DNA of 64,000 nt from the IMG/VR virus record IMGVR_UViG_3300044732_000293, positions 1 to 64,000 of that record. One strand, 5' to 3'. Source of the DNA: a virus. This document shows positions 32,413-41,182 of the stretch, in pieces (within the stretch, counting starts at the first letter, position 1; every line of letters begins with the position of its first letter). The notes beneath the pieces are model-generated. The model did no database searches. It was given only the letters and a program-made list of their open reading frames with translations, and was not told where the DNA came from. Both the position numbers and the translations under genes were made by a program.

Positions 32413-33294
32413 ATGAATACAGAATTAAAATATAGAACCTTTGATGAACTCTTAGATGAGGTATCTGTAGACTTTAAAGTTTATAGTAATGAAGGTATGA
32501 TTGAACCTGGAGAACTTATCAAGGTGGCTCAAAGAGTTACTTATGATCTTGGTTTACGTATCCACAAAACAAAGGAAGTTATTTTAGATGTTGAAAAAAG
32601 AAGGGCTAAATTACCTGATGATTTTTATGTGGTAAATTATGCAATGCTAATTGGTAGATATAAAATTAGTACTCCAGCTATTCAAGGTGATCAAAGAGAA
32701 TCCGTATGTGTAGCATCTGTATGTAGAAAATGTCATGGTAATTCTAATGAATGTGGCTGTGATGATCTTTATTCTGTAGCTGTAGATGTACATGGTGATG
32801 ACTCAGGAAGTTTAGTACTAGTACAAAAGATTAAGTCAGAAACTAGAGTGTATGATCATTTTGAAAGAATTCATTTAGGTGGAGGTAAGTATTTACAAAA
32901 TGATGAGTTACATGGTGATAGACCGTGTCCTAATAATGGAGAAATAAAAAATGGATATATTTATACTAATTTACAAGAGGGTAAAATATATCTTTCCTAT
33001 GAAGGAGCATTAGAAGATGATGAAGGTAATTTACTTGTGTTAGATCATCCAATGATTAATGAGTATTATGAGTATGCGTTAAAACAACGTATTCTAGAAA
33101 ACTTATTTATGTCAGGTGAAGAAGTTTCTCAAAAGATGCAACTAATTGAAACTAGATTAAGAGCTGCAAGAAATTATGCACTTACTATTGTTAATACTCC
33201 AAACTTCTCAGAAATGAAAAAGTTATGGGAAATGAATCGTAGAGCTCAGTATAATAAATATTATGATATGTTCAAGTCTGGACCACAATTTTAA
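32413..33294 (+). CDS. Neck/tail adaptor protein candidate
   Basis: The product has 293 residues. The first 75 residues (FDELLDEVSVDFKVYSNEGM, then IKVAQRVTYDLGLRIHKTKEV and RRAKLPDDFYVVNYAML) are of the tail-tubular or adaptor type seen before the muzzle protein in crAss-like phages. A central Cys cluster (CVASVCRKCHGNSNECGCDD, near residues 98-117) may bind zinc. The C-terminal third is helical (YEYALKQRILENLF). It lies directly before the small metallopeptidase gene. The assignment comes from the sequence pattern and order and is moderately sure. Confidence 0.62.
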   Translation: MNTELKYRTFDELLDEVSVDFKVYSNEGMIEPGELIKVAQRVTYDLGLRIHKTKEVILDVEKRRAKLPDDFYVVNYAMLIGRYKISTPAIQGDQRESVCVASVCRKCHGNSNECGCDDLYSVAVDVHGDDSGSLVLVQKIKSETRVYDHFERIHLGGGKYLQNDELHGDRPCPNNGEIKNGYIYTNLQEGKIYLSYEGALEDDEGNLLVLDHPMINEYYEYALKQRILENLFMSGEEVSQKMQLIETRLRAARNYALTIVNTPNFSEMKKLWEMNRRAQYNKYYDMFKSGPQF

Positions 33295-33299
33295 TTTTT

Positions 33300-33662
33300 A
33301 TGAAAGTAACTACTACTATTAAACTACCTACATACAGTTGTGAACTTGTTGTACTTATAGTAGATAGTGTAGCTGAAGAAGCTGAAAAGCTTTACAAGAA
33401 ATATAAGTTAAAAGAAGACTTTGGAGATGAAGCAGAGGGAGCTGTAATTATGTTAGATATAGATAAATATTATCTTTTAATAGGTAACAAGTTTTTATCT
33501 CATAATACATTAGCTCATGAAATATACCATGCTGTAGTTAGAGTAACAGAAGATAGAGGAATTTTAGAAGAAGAAGCTCAAGCGTGGTTAGCCGGTCATG
33601 TAACTGGCGTTATTTATAAATTTTTACATAAGAAGAATCTTGTTATAACTCATGGCAGATAA
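33300..33662 (+). CDS. Small HExxH metallopeptidase-like protein
   Basis: The product has 120 residues. HEIYH at residues 73-77 gives the two His and the catalytic Glu of a zincin. Downstream is E90-E-E92-A-Q-A, which could provide the third zinc ligand, as in ImmA/IrrE-like proteins. The N-terminal half is a beta sheet with a helix. It overlaps the muzzle-like gene by 11 nt, so production is coupled. A role in processing virion or tail proteins, or in cleaving a host protein after injection, is possible and unproven. It is the first of three HExxH proteins in this window. Confidence 0.72.
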   Translation: MKVTTTIKLPTYSCELVVLIVDSVAEEAEKLYKKYKLKEDFGDEAEGAVIMLDIDKYYLLIGNKFLSHNTLAHEIYHAVVRVTEDRGILEEEAQAWLAGHVTGVIYKFLHKKNLVITHGR

Positions 33663-36600
33663 CACACAACAGAATCCGGGAGCTACTACCAATACCTTTA
33701 ATAAAGGGATGGTAAAAGATTATAACGAGACTTTCGTAGGAGAAGGTTTATGGACGCATGCTCGTAATGCTGTGAACAATTCTCATGACGGTCAAGTTGG
33801 AGTTCTTGGTAATGAGCCAGGTAATACATTGTGTGCTCAACTTCCTTATACACTCATAGGGTCTATACATCTTAATGATGATCAATGGGCTGTCTTTACA
33901 ACTGATGATGTTAACTCAGAGATAGGAATCTTTGATGAATCTGAATGTTCTTATAGAAAGGTAGTTAATGATCCAGGTCTTAATTTTAATAGAGCTAATT
34001 TAATTACAGGAGCTTATCGTAAAAGATATGACTGTGAAAGATTAATCTATTGGGATGATGGTATTAATCCATCAAGGGTTATGGATATTGATAATCCTCC
34101 ATACATGTTTGTTCCTGAAAGAGCTGGAGATTCTGTATCAAGACATTATAAATTAGTAGCTGGAGCCTGTGGAGATGGAACAGGTGTTACAGTAGTTACT
34201 TATAAAGATACTAATGGAGCTAAAAAAGTTGTTAGAGTTCCAGCTAATCAAACATATCAATTTGCTACATGGGATAAAGGATCGGTTTCTGTAAAACAAG
34301 AAACATGTAAACCTCTTCCATGTTATAATACTACGGTTACTCAGAAATTACTTGATGGACGTAAGAGTGAATACAGAACTTGTATGTCTATAAAAGAAGC
34401 TAGGGAGATTCAGTTTCCTGGAGGTAAGTTAGATCCTAATATTAAAGTTGTACAAAAGACTGATGAAGGATGTGAGTGTAGTTTTTATGATGACAATGAT
34501 ATAACTGTTTACAGTTTAACTGATATTACTAGTCAGTTTTTAACAGACGTTGGAGAAAATTGTATACTTAAAAAATATACAGATCAGCTTGATACTGAGA
34601 GACTTAGACTAGTTCCTTTTTTAACACATCCTTGTTTGTCTTTACAAAAAGGAAAGGTGGCAGGTACATTACCTAATGGTTCTTACCAAGTGGTAATGGC
34701 TTACACAATTAATCAGAATAAGATATCTGATTATATTGGATTCTCTGATATACAATCATTATTTTCTCATGAGAATTTAAACGGATCTCTTGAGTTAACT
34801 ATATCTAGTATAGACGTAGATTTTGATGAATTTGAATTAGTAATACTTTCTACAGTTAATGGTCAAACAACTGCTAAGAAGTTAGGAATATACTATACTA
34901 CTCAGAAGACTATTTATATTGATCAGATTCCAGCAGATGCTATTAGTATTCCCATTAGTAACATCCCATTAAGATCTGAACCTATAGATAAGACTGATGC
35001 TATGTACACTGTAAATAACTACTTGTTAAGAGTAGGTACTTATAGTAAGTTTCAATTTAACTATCAGTTACAAGCTAATAAGATTAAAACTTCTTGGGTT
35101 GCTGTAAAGTATCCAGAAGATTATTATAGAAAAGGTGGTAATAATACTACCTATATGAGAGATGAACAATATGCTTTCTTCATTCGTTGGATTTACAACA
35201 CAGGAGAACGTAGTGCGTCTTTTCATATTCCAGGTAGATTTTCAGATCCTAGTGATTTACAAACAGCTATTGGTCAAGATGCTTTTGAAACAAGAGATGG
35301 AGTACCTAGACTTAATTGGCAAGTTAAAAACACAGCTAGCGTAACAGCACTATCTAACACTCCTTTAGGAGATGGTGGTACTATTATTGCAAAAGGACTT
35401 ATGGGTTATTGGGAATCTAATGAGATTTATCCAGCTGATAAACCAGAACTTTGGGGACCATTATGTGGTGCTCAGATTAGACACCATAAATTTCCTGATG
35501 TAACAACGCATCCTGCTCTTAATCATGTAGTAGATAATGGATCTAATATCGTAGTGCTAGGTGTACAATTTGAAAACATTACTCATCCTGTAGACAACTA
35601 TGGTAATGATATACCAGAAATAGTAGGATACGAAATACTTCGTGGATCTAGAGAAGGACAGAAATCTATTGTGGCTAAAGGTATGTTTTCTAATATGAGA
35701 GAGTATGCTATTCCAGGTAATAGTTCTATAAAAGGTTTATATCAAAATTATCCTTATAATGATTTAAGAGCTGATTCTCTTTTAACTTCTGATAGAAATA
35801 TATTTGAAAAAGGAAGTGCTGATATTAATTTAGGATATCCTTTAACAGGATATAAGAAAGATCACTTTTCTTTTCATAGTCCAGATACTACATTCTCAAA
35901 ACCTTTTTTATCTTTTAATGAAGCTAAAATTGAAACTGAAATATATGGTCAAGTAGAAGGAACTTTTTCAACTCCTTATAAGCATCCTAAGTTTAAATTG
36001 CTTACTAACTTTAGTTCTAGTTTAGCTAGTATTGTTGGTACTATTGCTTCTTTAGGGAACTACTTAGGAGCTATTGCTAATGATAGTAATATTGCTTTAC
36101 AAGGAACAAATGAATTACCATATACTAAAAAACTTACTCTTCAAAAAGTTACTAACCATGCTCTTACTTTTGGTGGTGGTGGAAGCTTTTTAGGAACAGG
36201 TGGTAGTGCTACAGTATCTGTACCTAACCCTGTAATTGTTGCTTATAATACTGCTATTGGAATTTATAATGCTGCTGTAGCTATTGCAATGACTTACATT
36301 GAAGCTCAAACTACTGGTGAACAGTTATTTAGAATTATGTATGCTCTTGTACCAAGAAGACAGTTTGCTCTTCAGTATGATAGTCATGCGTATTTTAATA
36401 ATTTCAAACCTGTTTACGTAGGTAACCAAAGACGTAAAGTAGAAAATGCGGTTTATGTAAGTCCTGATATTCAGGGATTTGATGCTAACTATCAAATTAA
36501 TAACTTACATAGAAGTAATTATGTAGCTATTAAATTAGGTCAAGATATTTCTGATCCTACTACACAAGATACTTCTAGATTTAGAATTGGTGAAAAAGGT

Positions 36601-38676
36601 GGTAAATTAGATACTCCTGTAACTTCTACGGCATCAGCATTTTATGGTTCTCTTAAAGTGAGTATACCATCTCAGTATGGTCAACTTGAAAGTATTAAAC
36701 AAATACCTATTTCTAACTGTATTCGTGAAGTGGTTGCAGGTACTCAAGCTAAGTATAAAACAGATGTTCTATTTGGTGGAGATGTGTACATTAATAGATT
36801 TACAGAAAAGAATCCTTTCTTTTTCTTTAACTCATGGTTAATGGGTGAACCAGATGAAATGGAATATGATTATAGAAACTATGGTAACGTAGCATACCCT
36901 AGATTCTGGGTAGATAGTAATAAAACTACATTTAGATTATTTAATGCTGCTAGTAATAATAGACATTTAGATGAAAGAGAAAGTGATCTTTTCTATGTAA
37001 AGAAAGGATATTTCTATTTATTCTTTAACGGGGTAAAAGATTTCTTCTGTGAGTCTGAGGTTAATACAGCTAATAGAGATTGGGAAGATGTAATGAACAA
37101 GCGTCATTATGATCCGCATAGATTTACAGATTATAGAGCTTTATTTAGATCCGACTTTATTAAAGATGGTAACTATTATAAGTATGACTATTCTTTAAGT
37201 GTATCTAAATTATACTCTAACTATATTTCTTGGGGTAATATATTACCAAGAGACTATGATCCTAAAGTGGCTGAGACATGTTATGTGTACAGACCTAATA
37301 GAGTTATTTATTCTTTACCACAGGAATCAGAACTTAAAAAAGATAATTGGAGAATATTCTTAGCTAATAACTATAAATCATTCCAATCTAAAGTTACAGC
37401 TATTAAACCTATAAATAAAACAGGTGCTTTGTTCATGATGAACTACATGAGTCCTATGCAGTTTGTAGGTGTAGATACGGTACAGACAGATGTTGGTACT
37501 AAACTTACTGTAGGAGATGGTGGTTTATTTAATCAAGCTCTTCAAAATTTAGTTAACACAGATGACTCTTATGAGTATGGTTCTAACCAAAGTAAGTTTT
37601 CATCTGTATCAACTCCTTACGGTGTAACATGGGTTAGTCAGAATCAAGGAAAGATATTTAACTATGCTGGCGGACTAGAAGAGATTTCTAAGAATGGGAT
37701 GAAATGGTGGTTTGCTAAATACTTACCTAGTGATTTATTAAAGGTGTATCCAAATTATCCTTTACATGATAATCCTGTAAAAGGTGTAGGTGTTCAAGTG
37801 ATCTATGATAATACTAATGAGATTATATACATTACTAAAAAAGACTTTAAGCCTAAACGTAGTGATTACGTATATGATAGCGATGGTTGTTTTTATATAT
37901 CATCTAATAATGTAAAGACTGAAATACATCTTACAAATAAGGAATACTTTGAAGATGCTAGCTGGACTATATCATATGATCCTAAAGCTAAGAGTTGGTT
38001 AAGTTTCCATGACTGGGAACCCACTTTTATGTTACCAGGTAAGTCTCATTTCATGTCTGTTAACAAGGATACTATATGGAAGCATAATATGAAAACAGAT
38101 GAATTCTGTAACTTCTACGATATAGACTATCCATTTGAGGTTGAGTTTATTTCTGCAACAGGTCAGCAGGTTAATAGCCTTAGAAGTGTTGAATATATGT
38201 TAGAGGCTTATAAGTATTCTAATGATGGTAAAGATAAGTTCCATGTATTAGATGAAAACTTTGATCAGGCTATTATATATAATTCTGAGCAAGTATCTGG
38301 TCTTCTTGAATTAGAAATTAAACCTAAAGGAAATCCTTTCTTAGCATTAAGCTATCCTATAGTTAATAGTGATTATATTAAGATCTTATTTGCTAAAGAA
38401 GAAAATAAATATAGATTTAACCAATTTTTTGATATTACAAAAGACCGTGGTGAATTTGATACATCTGGTTTAGTTCATCCTTCTATGTTTAATACAAAGG
38501 CTAATGGTTATGAATTTAATATTAATCCTGCATATGTAAACTATAAGAAGGCTGTAACAGAACGTAAGAAATTCCGTCATAATGTAAACAGAGTGTTTTT
38601 AAAGAAACATGTGAGTGGTGATGTTAAATTACTATTTAAATTATCTAATCAGAAATTACAAAGTTCTTTACGATGA
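33652..38676 (+). CDS. Muzzle/stabilization-type tail protein, crAss-like
   Basis: The product has 1674 residues. The start (GATTNTFNKGMVKDYNETFV, then LWTHARNAVNNSHDGQVGVL) and the segment YRKRYDCERLIYWDDGINPS match, as I remember them, the large tail protein of crAss-like phages (muzzle/stabilization protein). FN3-like parts occur around residues 340-430 (NGSYQVVMAYTINQNKISDY). A hydrophobic stretch near residues 790-880 (SSLASIVGTIASLGNYLGAI; AVAIAMTYIEAQ) could form a membrane-active plug. The rest is beta-rich with many Tyr and Asn. It should lie at the distal end of the tail barrel. It follows the metallopeptidase (11-nt overlap) and is coupled to the next gene by an ATGA overlap. Confidence 0.72.
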   Translation: MADNTQQNPGATTNTFNKGMVKDYNETFVGEGLWTHARNAVNNSHDGQVGVLGNEPGNTLCAQLPYTLIGSIHLNDDQWAVFTTDDVNSEIGIFDESECSYRKVVNDPGLNFNRANLITGAYRKRYDCERLIYWDDGINPSRVMDIDNPPYMFVPERAGDSVSRHYKLVAGACGDGTGVTVVTYKDTNGAKKVVRVPANQTYQFATWDKGSVSVKQETCKPLPCYNTTVTQKLLDGRKSEYRTCMSIKEAREIQFPGGKLDPNIKVVQKTDEGCECSFYDDNDITVYSLTDITSQFLTDVGENCILKKYTDQLDTERLRLVPFLTHPCLSLQKGKVAGTLPNGSYQVVMAYTINQNKISDYIGFSDIQSLFSHENLNGSLELTISSIDVDFDEFELVILSTVNGQTTAKKLGIYYTTQKTIYIDQIPADAISIPISNIPLRSEPIDKTDAMYTVNNYLLRVGTYSKFQFNYQLQANKIKTSWVAVKYPEDYYRKGGNNTTYMRDEQYAFFIRWIYNTGERSASFHIPGRFSDPSDLQTAIGQDAFETRDGVPRLNWQVKNTASVTALSNTPLGDGGTIIAKGLMGYWESNEIYPADKPELWGPLCGAQIRHHKFPDVTTHPALNHVVDNGSNIVVLGVQFENITHPVDNYGNDIPEIVGYEILRGSREGQKSIVAKGMFSNMREYAIPGNSSIKGLYQNYPYNDLRADSLLTSDRNIFEKGSADINLGYPLTGYKKDHFSFHSPDTTFSKPFLSFNEAKIETEIYGQVEGTFSTPYKHPKFKLLTNFSSSLASIVGTIASLGNYLGAIANDSNIALQGTNELPYTKKLTLQKVTNHALTFGGGGSFLGTGGSATVSVPNPVIVAYNTAIGIYNAAVAIAMTYIEAQTTGEQLFRIMYALVPRRQFALQYDSHAYFNNFKPVYVGNQRRKVENAVYVSPDIQGFDANYQINNLHRSNYVAIKLGQDISDPTTQDTSRFRIGEKGGKLDTPVTSTASAFYGSLKVSIPSQYGQLESIKQIPISNCIREVVAGTQAKYKTDVLFGGDVYINRFTEKNPFFFFNSWLMGEPDEMEYDYRNYGNVAYPRFWVDSNKTTFRLFNAASNNRHLDERESDLFYVKKGYFYLFFNGVKDFFCESEVNTANRDWEDVMNKRHYDPHRFTDYRALFRSDFIKDGNYYKYDYSLSVSKLYSNYISWGNILPRDYDPKVAETCYVYRPNRVIYSLPQESELKKDNWRIFLANNYKSFQSKVTAIKPINKTGALFMMNYMSPMQFVGVDTVQTDVGTKLTVGDGGLFNQALQNLVNTDDSYEYGSNQSKFSSVSTPYGVTWVSQNQGKIFNYAGGLEEISKNGMKWWFAKYLPSDLLKVYPNYPLHDNPVKGVGVQVIYDNTNEIIYITKKDFKPKRSDYVYDSDGCFYISSNNVKTEIHLTNKEYFEDASWTISYDPKAKSWLSFHDWEPTFMLPGKSHFMSVNKDTIWKHNMKTDEFCNFYDIDYPFEVEFISATGQQVNSLRSVEYMLEAYKYSNDGKDKFHVLDENFDQAIIYNSEQVSGLLELEIKPKGNPFLALSYPIVNSDYIKILFAKEENKYRFNQFFDITKDRGEFDTSGLVHPSMFNTKANGYEFNINPAYVNYKKAVTERKKFRHNVNRVFLKKHVSGDVKLLFKLSNQKLQSSLR

Positions 38677-41177
38677 CCTATAATAAAACATTATTAAATA
38701 GTATACATAAACCTTTGAAAAAATCTCAGGGTGGTGGTACTTTTAATGGTAAACCTACTGTTAAACAAATCATGCAGATGCCTGATAAAAGGTATGCACC
38801 TAGTCCTGCAGTTATGAATACTAAAGCAGGTTTAGCAGCCGCTAGTATAATGAGTGGTCCTTTTTCATTTATACCTGGTACAGCATCTGCTGTATACGAT
38901 CTTGGTACTTCAGCTCGTTATGCAATGGATGGTCAATGGGATAATGCAAAAGAAGATTTAATATCTGCAGGTTTAAATGCAATTCCTACTGCTGGTGTAT
39001 ATGCTGCTTTAGCAGGTATGGGAAAGTTACAAAAAGCTGCTAGAGCCAGAGCTGCTATAAGAAGTGCAAAAGGTGCTATGAATGCAAAAGACATTGCAGG
39101 ATCAAGTACTATCAGAAACAATATTACAGGTCTTGTCCAAGAGTTTGATAAAACTGGTAAAGAAATTAGTTCTATGAGACCTAGGTCAGCAGCTGAGGTT
39201 AAAGCTTATAATCAAAATTTAAAGAGTCAGTATAGAACAGGAGCTACTCCTGAAGGACCTGCTGAGCTTATGCCTTTTAGATCTCCTGATTTTGCAGGTG
39301 GCGGAATGATTGTAGATCCTATGGGACAGTGGGCTCATCCTGGAAAAAACACTCGTATACCTGGTGATGATGAAAATAATAAAACTAATATAACTATGAA
39401 AGGCGTTAACTATCCTGTACTTGGTATAGGTTCTAATGGTAAAAGTATGATGATGTATCCTGAACAAGATTATGAATTTGGTGGTGCCTCTTATGTAGAT
39501 GAATATCCTATGATGGGTAAAGGTGGAGAAATGATACGTAGAGCTGATGGTTCATATTCTAAAAGAGGTTTATGGGATAATATTCGTGCCAATAAGGGTA
39601 GTGGTAAAAAGCCTACTAAACAAATGTTAGAACAAGAAAAGAAAATTAAAGCTAAAAATATGGCAAACGGTGGTACCAACAATCCTGGTTTTGAAGCCCT
39701 GCCTGAATATGTACAGGCTAAAATATTAAGTCAAATGGGTTACGGTGGTTATTATAATCCTTATATGGAAGAGGGTGGTGAACCAAATGGTGGTATGGCA
39801 TTAGGTCAGATTATGGCTGTAGCTGATAAGATGAATAAGTTACGTGAGTTTGTTTCTCCTGAAGAAAACTTAGATCCATGGATTGCTTCTAAGTTAGCTG
39901 TAATGGATGATAGTGCAGCTGCTATTGCTGACTATATGATGTATAATCCTGAAGCTCAAGGAGAGGGTACTGAAGAAGAAATGGGAGAAGAGTATGAACA
40001 AGAGGGTGAAGAAGAAACAATGGCTAATGGTGGATACGTTGTAACTAGAAGTAATGATAGAAAAGGTAAGACACATAAAGTGACAGGTCCTGATGGAACT
40101 GTTAAATACTTTGGGGATTCTAAATTAGGACAACACCCTAAAGATCCTGAACGTAAAAAAGCTTTCTATGCTCGTCATAAAAAGAACTTAGAAAATAATC
40201 CTTTCTTTAGAGCATTTGCTAGAAAGACTTGGAAAGAAGGTGGTTCTACATTTAGTGGTAATGCATGGTATGGTAATGGCGGAACTAATAATGCAGGTTT
40301 TAAAGCTCTTCCTGATTATGTACAACATCAAATCTTATCTAATATGGCCTACGGTGGACAACCTTGCTACGAATGTGGTGGTATGTACGCTGATGGCGGA
40401 TACTACGATTGTCCTGATCAAGAAAAAGATCCTGTAACAGGTAAGTGTAGTGCTGAAGTAGCTCGTGGTAAACAAGCAGCGGCTGCTAATAAAGCAGCTA
40501 ATGCTGATATGAATGCATGGGCTAAACAAGTAGCTGCTATAGATAAAGAAAATGCTAGACAAGATGCTGCTCAGTATGCTGGACAATTAGGATTTGATTA
40601 TGATTGGATGCAGTCTCCTGTAGATAAAGCAGAGAAAAAAGCTGCTATGGCTCAATATAAACAATTCTTTCAGCAGAATCCTAAAACATTTGTAGCTGAT
40701 GATACATCTGGATTTAGTCCTGAACAGAAATATATTATTGCTAGTAAGTTAAAACAGAAATCATCAACTCCTATGGGATCTAAAGCTTTTCAACAAAAGT
40801 TTAATCAAGATCCTAGGTTTATGGATTTAGGACGTTTACAGTCTGATATTGTACCAATGATGGGCGGATGGGATGCTACTAGAAATTATTTATTTGGTAA
40901 TAAAGAATATGGTGGTATTCATATTAACCCAGCTAATAAAGGTAAGTTTACTGCATCAGCTAAAAGAGCAGGCATGGGTGTACAGGAATTTGCATCTCAA
41001 GTGCTAGCTAATAAGGAAGATTATTCTTCTACTCAAGTAAAAAGAGCTAACTTTGCACGTAATGCTGCAGGTTGGAATAAGGCTGATGGTGGTCCGATAG
41101 CTGGACAAGAAATGGATGTCACTCCAGAAGAGTTAGAAATGCTTCGTCAACAAGGTTATCAATTTGAAATATTATAA
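38673..41177 (+). CDS. Gly-rich virion or cargo protein with an internal repeat
   Basis: The product has 834 residues. A hydrophobic N-terminal stretch (LAAASIMSGPFSFIPGTASA, about residues 53-72) precedes an Ala-rich helical region. Scattered GG-rich loops follow (FAGGGMIVDP, MANGGTNNPGF, AYGGQPCYECGG). A 29-residue sequence occurs twice, from residue 331 and again near residue 534, with the pattern NGGTNN-x-GF-x-ALP-x-YVQ. The C-terminus ends with a short acidic helix (TPEELEMLRQQGYQFEIL). This kind of GG-rich protein is common next to crAss-like muzzle and polymerase genes. It is coupled to the muzzle gene by an ATGA overlap. A virion role is likely; the exact role is unknown. Confidence 0.65.
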   Translation: MTYNKTLLNSIHKPLKKSQGGGTFNGKPTVKQIMQMPDKRYAPSPAVMNTKAGLAAASIMSGPFSFIPGTASAVYDLGTSARYAMDGQWDNAKEDLISAGLNAIPTAGVYAALAGMGKLQKAARARAAIRSAKGAMNAKDIAGSSTIRNNITGLVQEFDKTGKEISSMRPRSAAEVKAYNQNLKSQYRTGATPEGPAELMPFRSPDFAGGGMIVDPMGQWAHPGKNTRIPGDDENNKTNITMKGVNYPVLGIGSNGKSMMMYPEQDYEFGGASYVDEYPMMGKGGEMIRRADGSYSKRGLWDNIRANKGSGKKPTKQMLEQEKKIKAKNMANGGTNNPGFEALPEYVQAKILSQMGYGGYYNPYMEEGGEPNGGMALGQIMAVADKMNKLREFVSPEENLDPWIASKLAVMDDSAAAIADYMMYNPEAQGEGTEEEMGEEYEQEGEEETMANGGYVVTRSNDRKGKTHKVTGPDGTVKYFGDSKLGQHPKDPERKKAFYARHKKNLENNPFFRAFARKTWKEGGSTFSGNAWYGNGGTNNAGFKALPDYVQHQILSNMAYGGQPCYECGGMYADGGYYDCPDQEKDPVTGKCSAEVARGKQAAAANKAANADMNAWAKQVAAIDKENARQDAAQYAGQLGFDYDWMQSPVDKAEKKAAMAQYKQFFQQNPKTFVADDTSGFSPEQKYIIASKLKQKSSTPMGSKAFQQKFNQDPRFMDLGRLQSDIVPMMGGWDATRNYLFGNKEYGGIHINPANKGKFTASAKRAGMGVQEFASQVLANKEDYSSTQVKRANFARNAAGWNKADGGPIAGQEMDVTPEELEMLRQQGYQFEIL
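39660..40358 (+). repeat. Two diverged copies of a 29-residue coding repeat
   Basis: The first copy lies at about 39667-39750 and the second at about 40274-40356. Both encode NGGTNN-[PA]-GF-[EK]-ALP-[ED]-YVQ followed by ILS-x-M-x-YGG. They are about 600 nt apart in the same gene. Confidence 0.8.
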
Positions 41178-41182
41178 GCATA

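Noticed and set aside
33640-33662. Frameshift fusion of the small metallopeptidase with the muzzle-like protein
   Set aside because: The 11-nt overlap is typical of coupled genes. The muzzle-like start has the expected conserved N-terminus, so they are two proteins.
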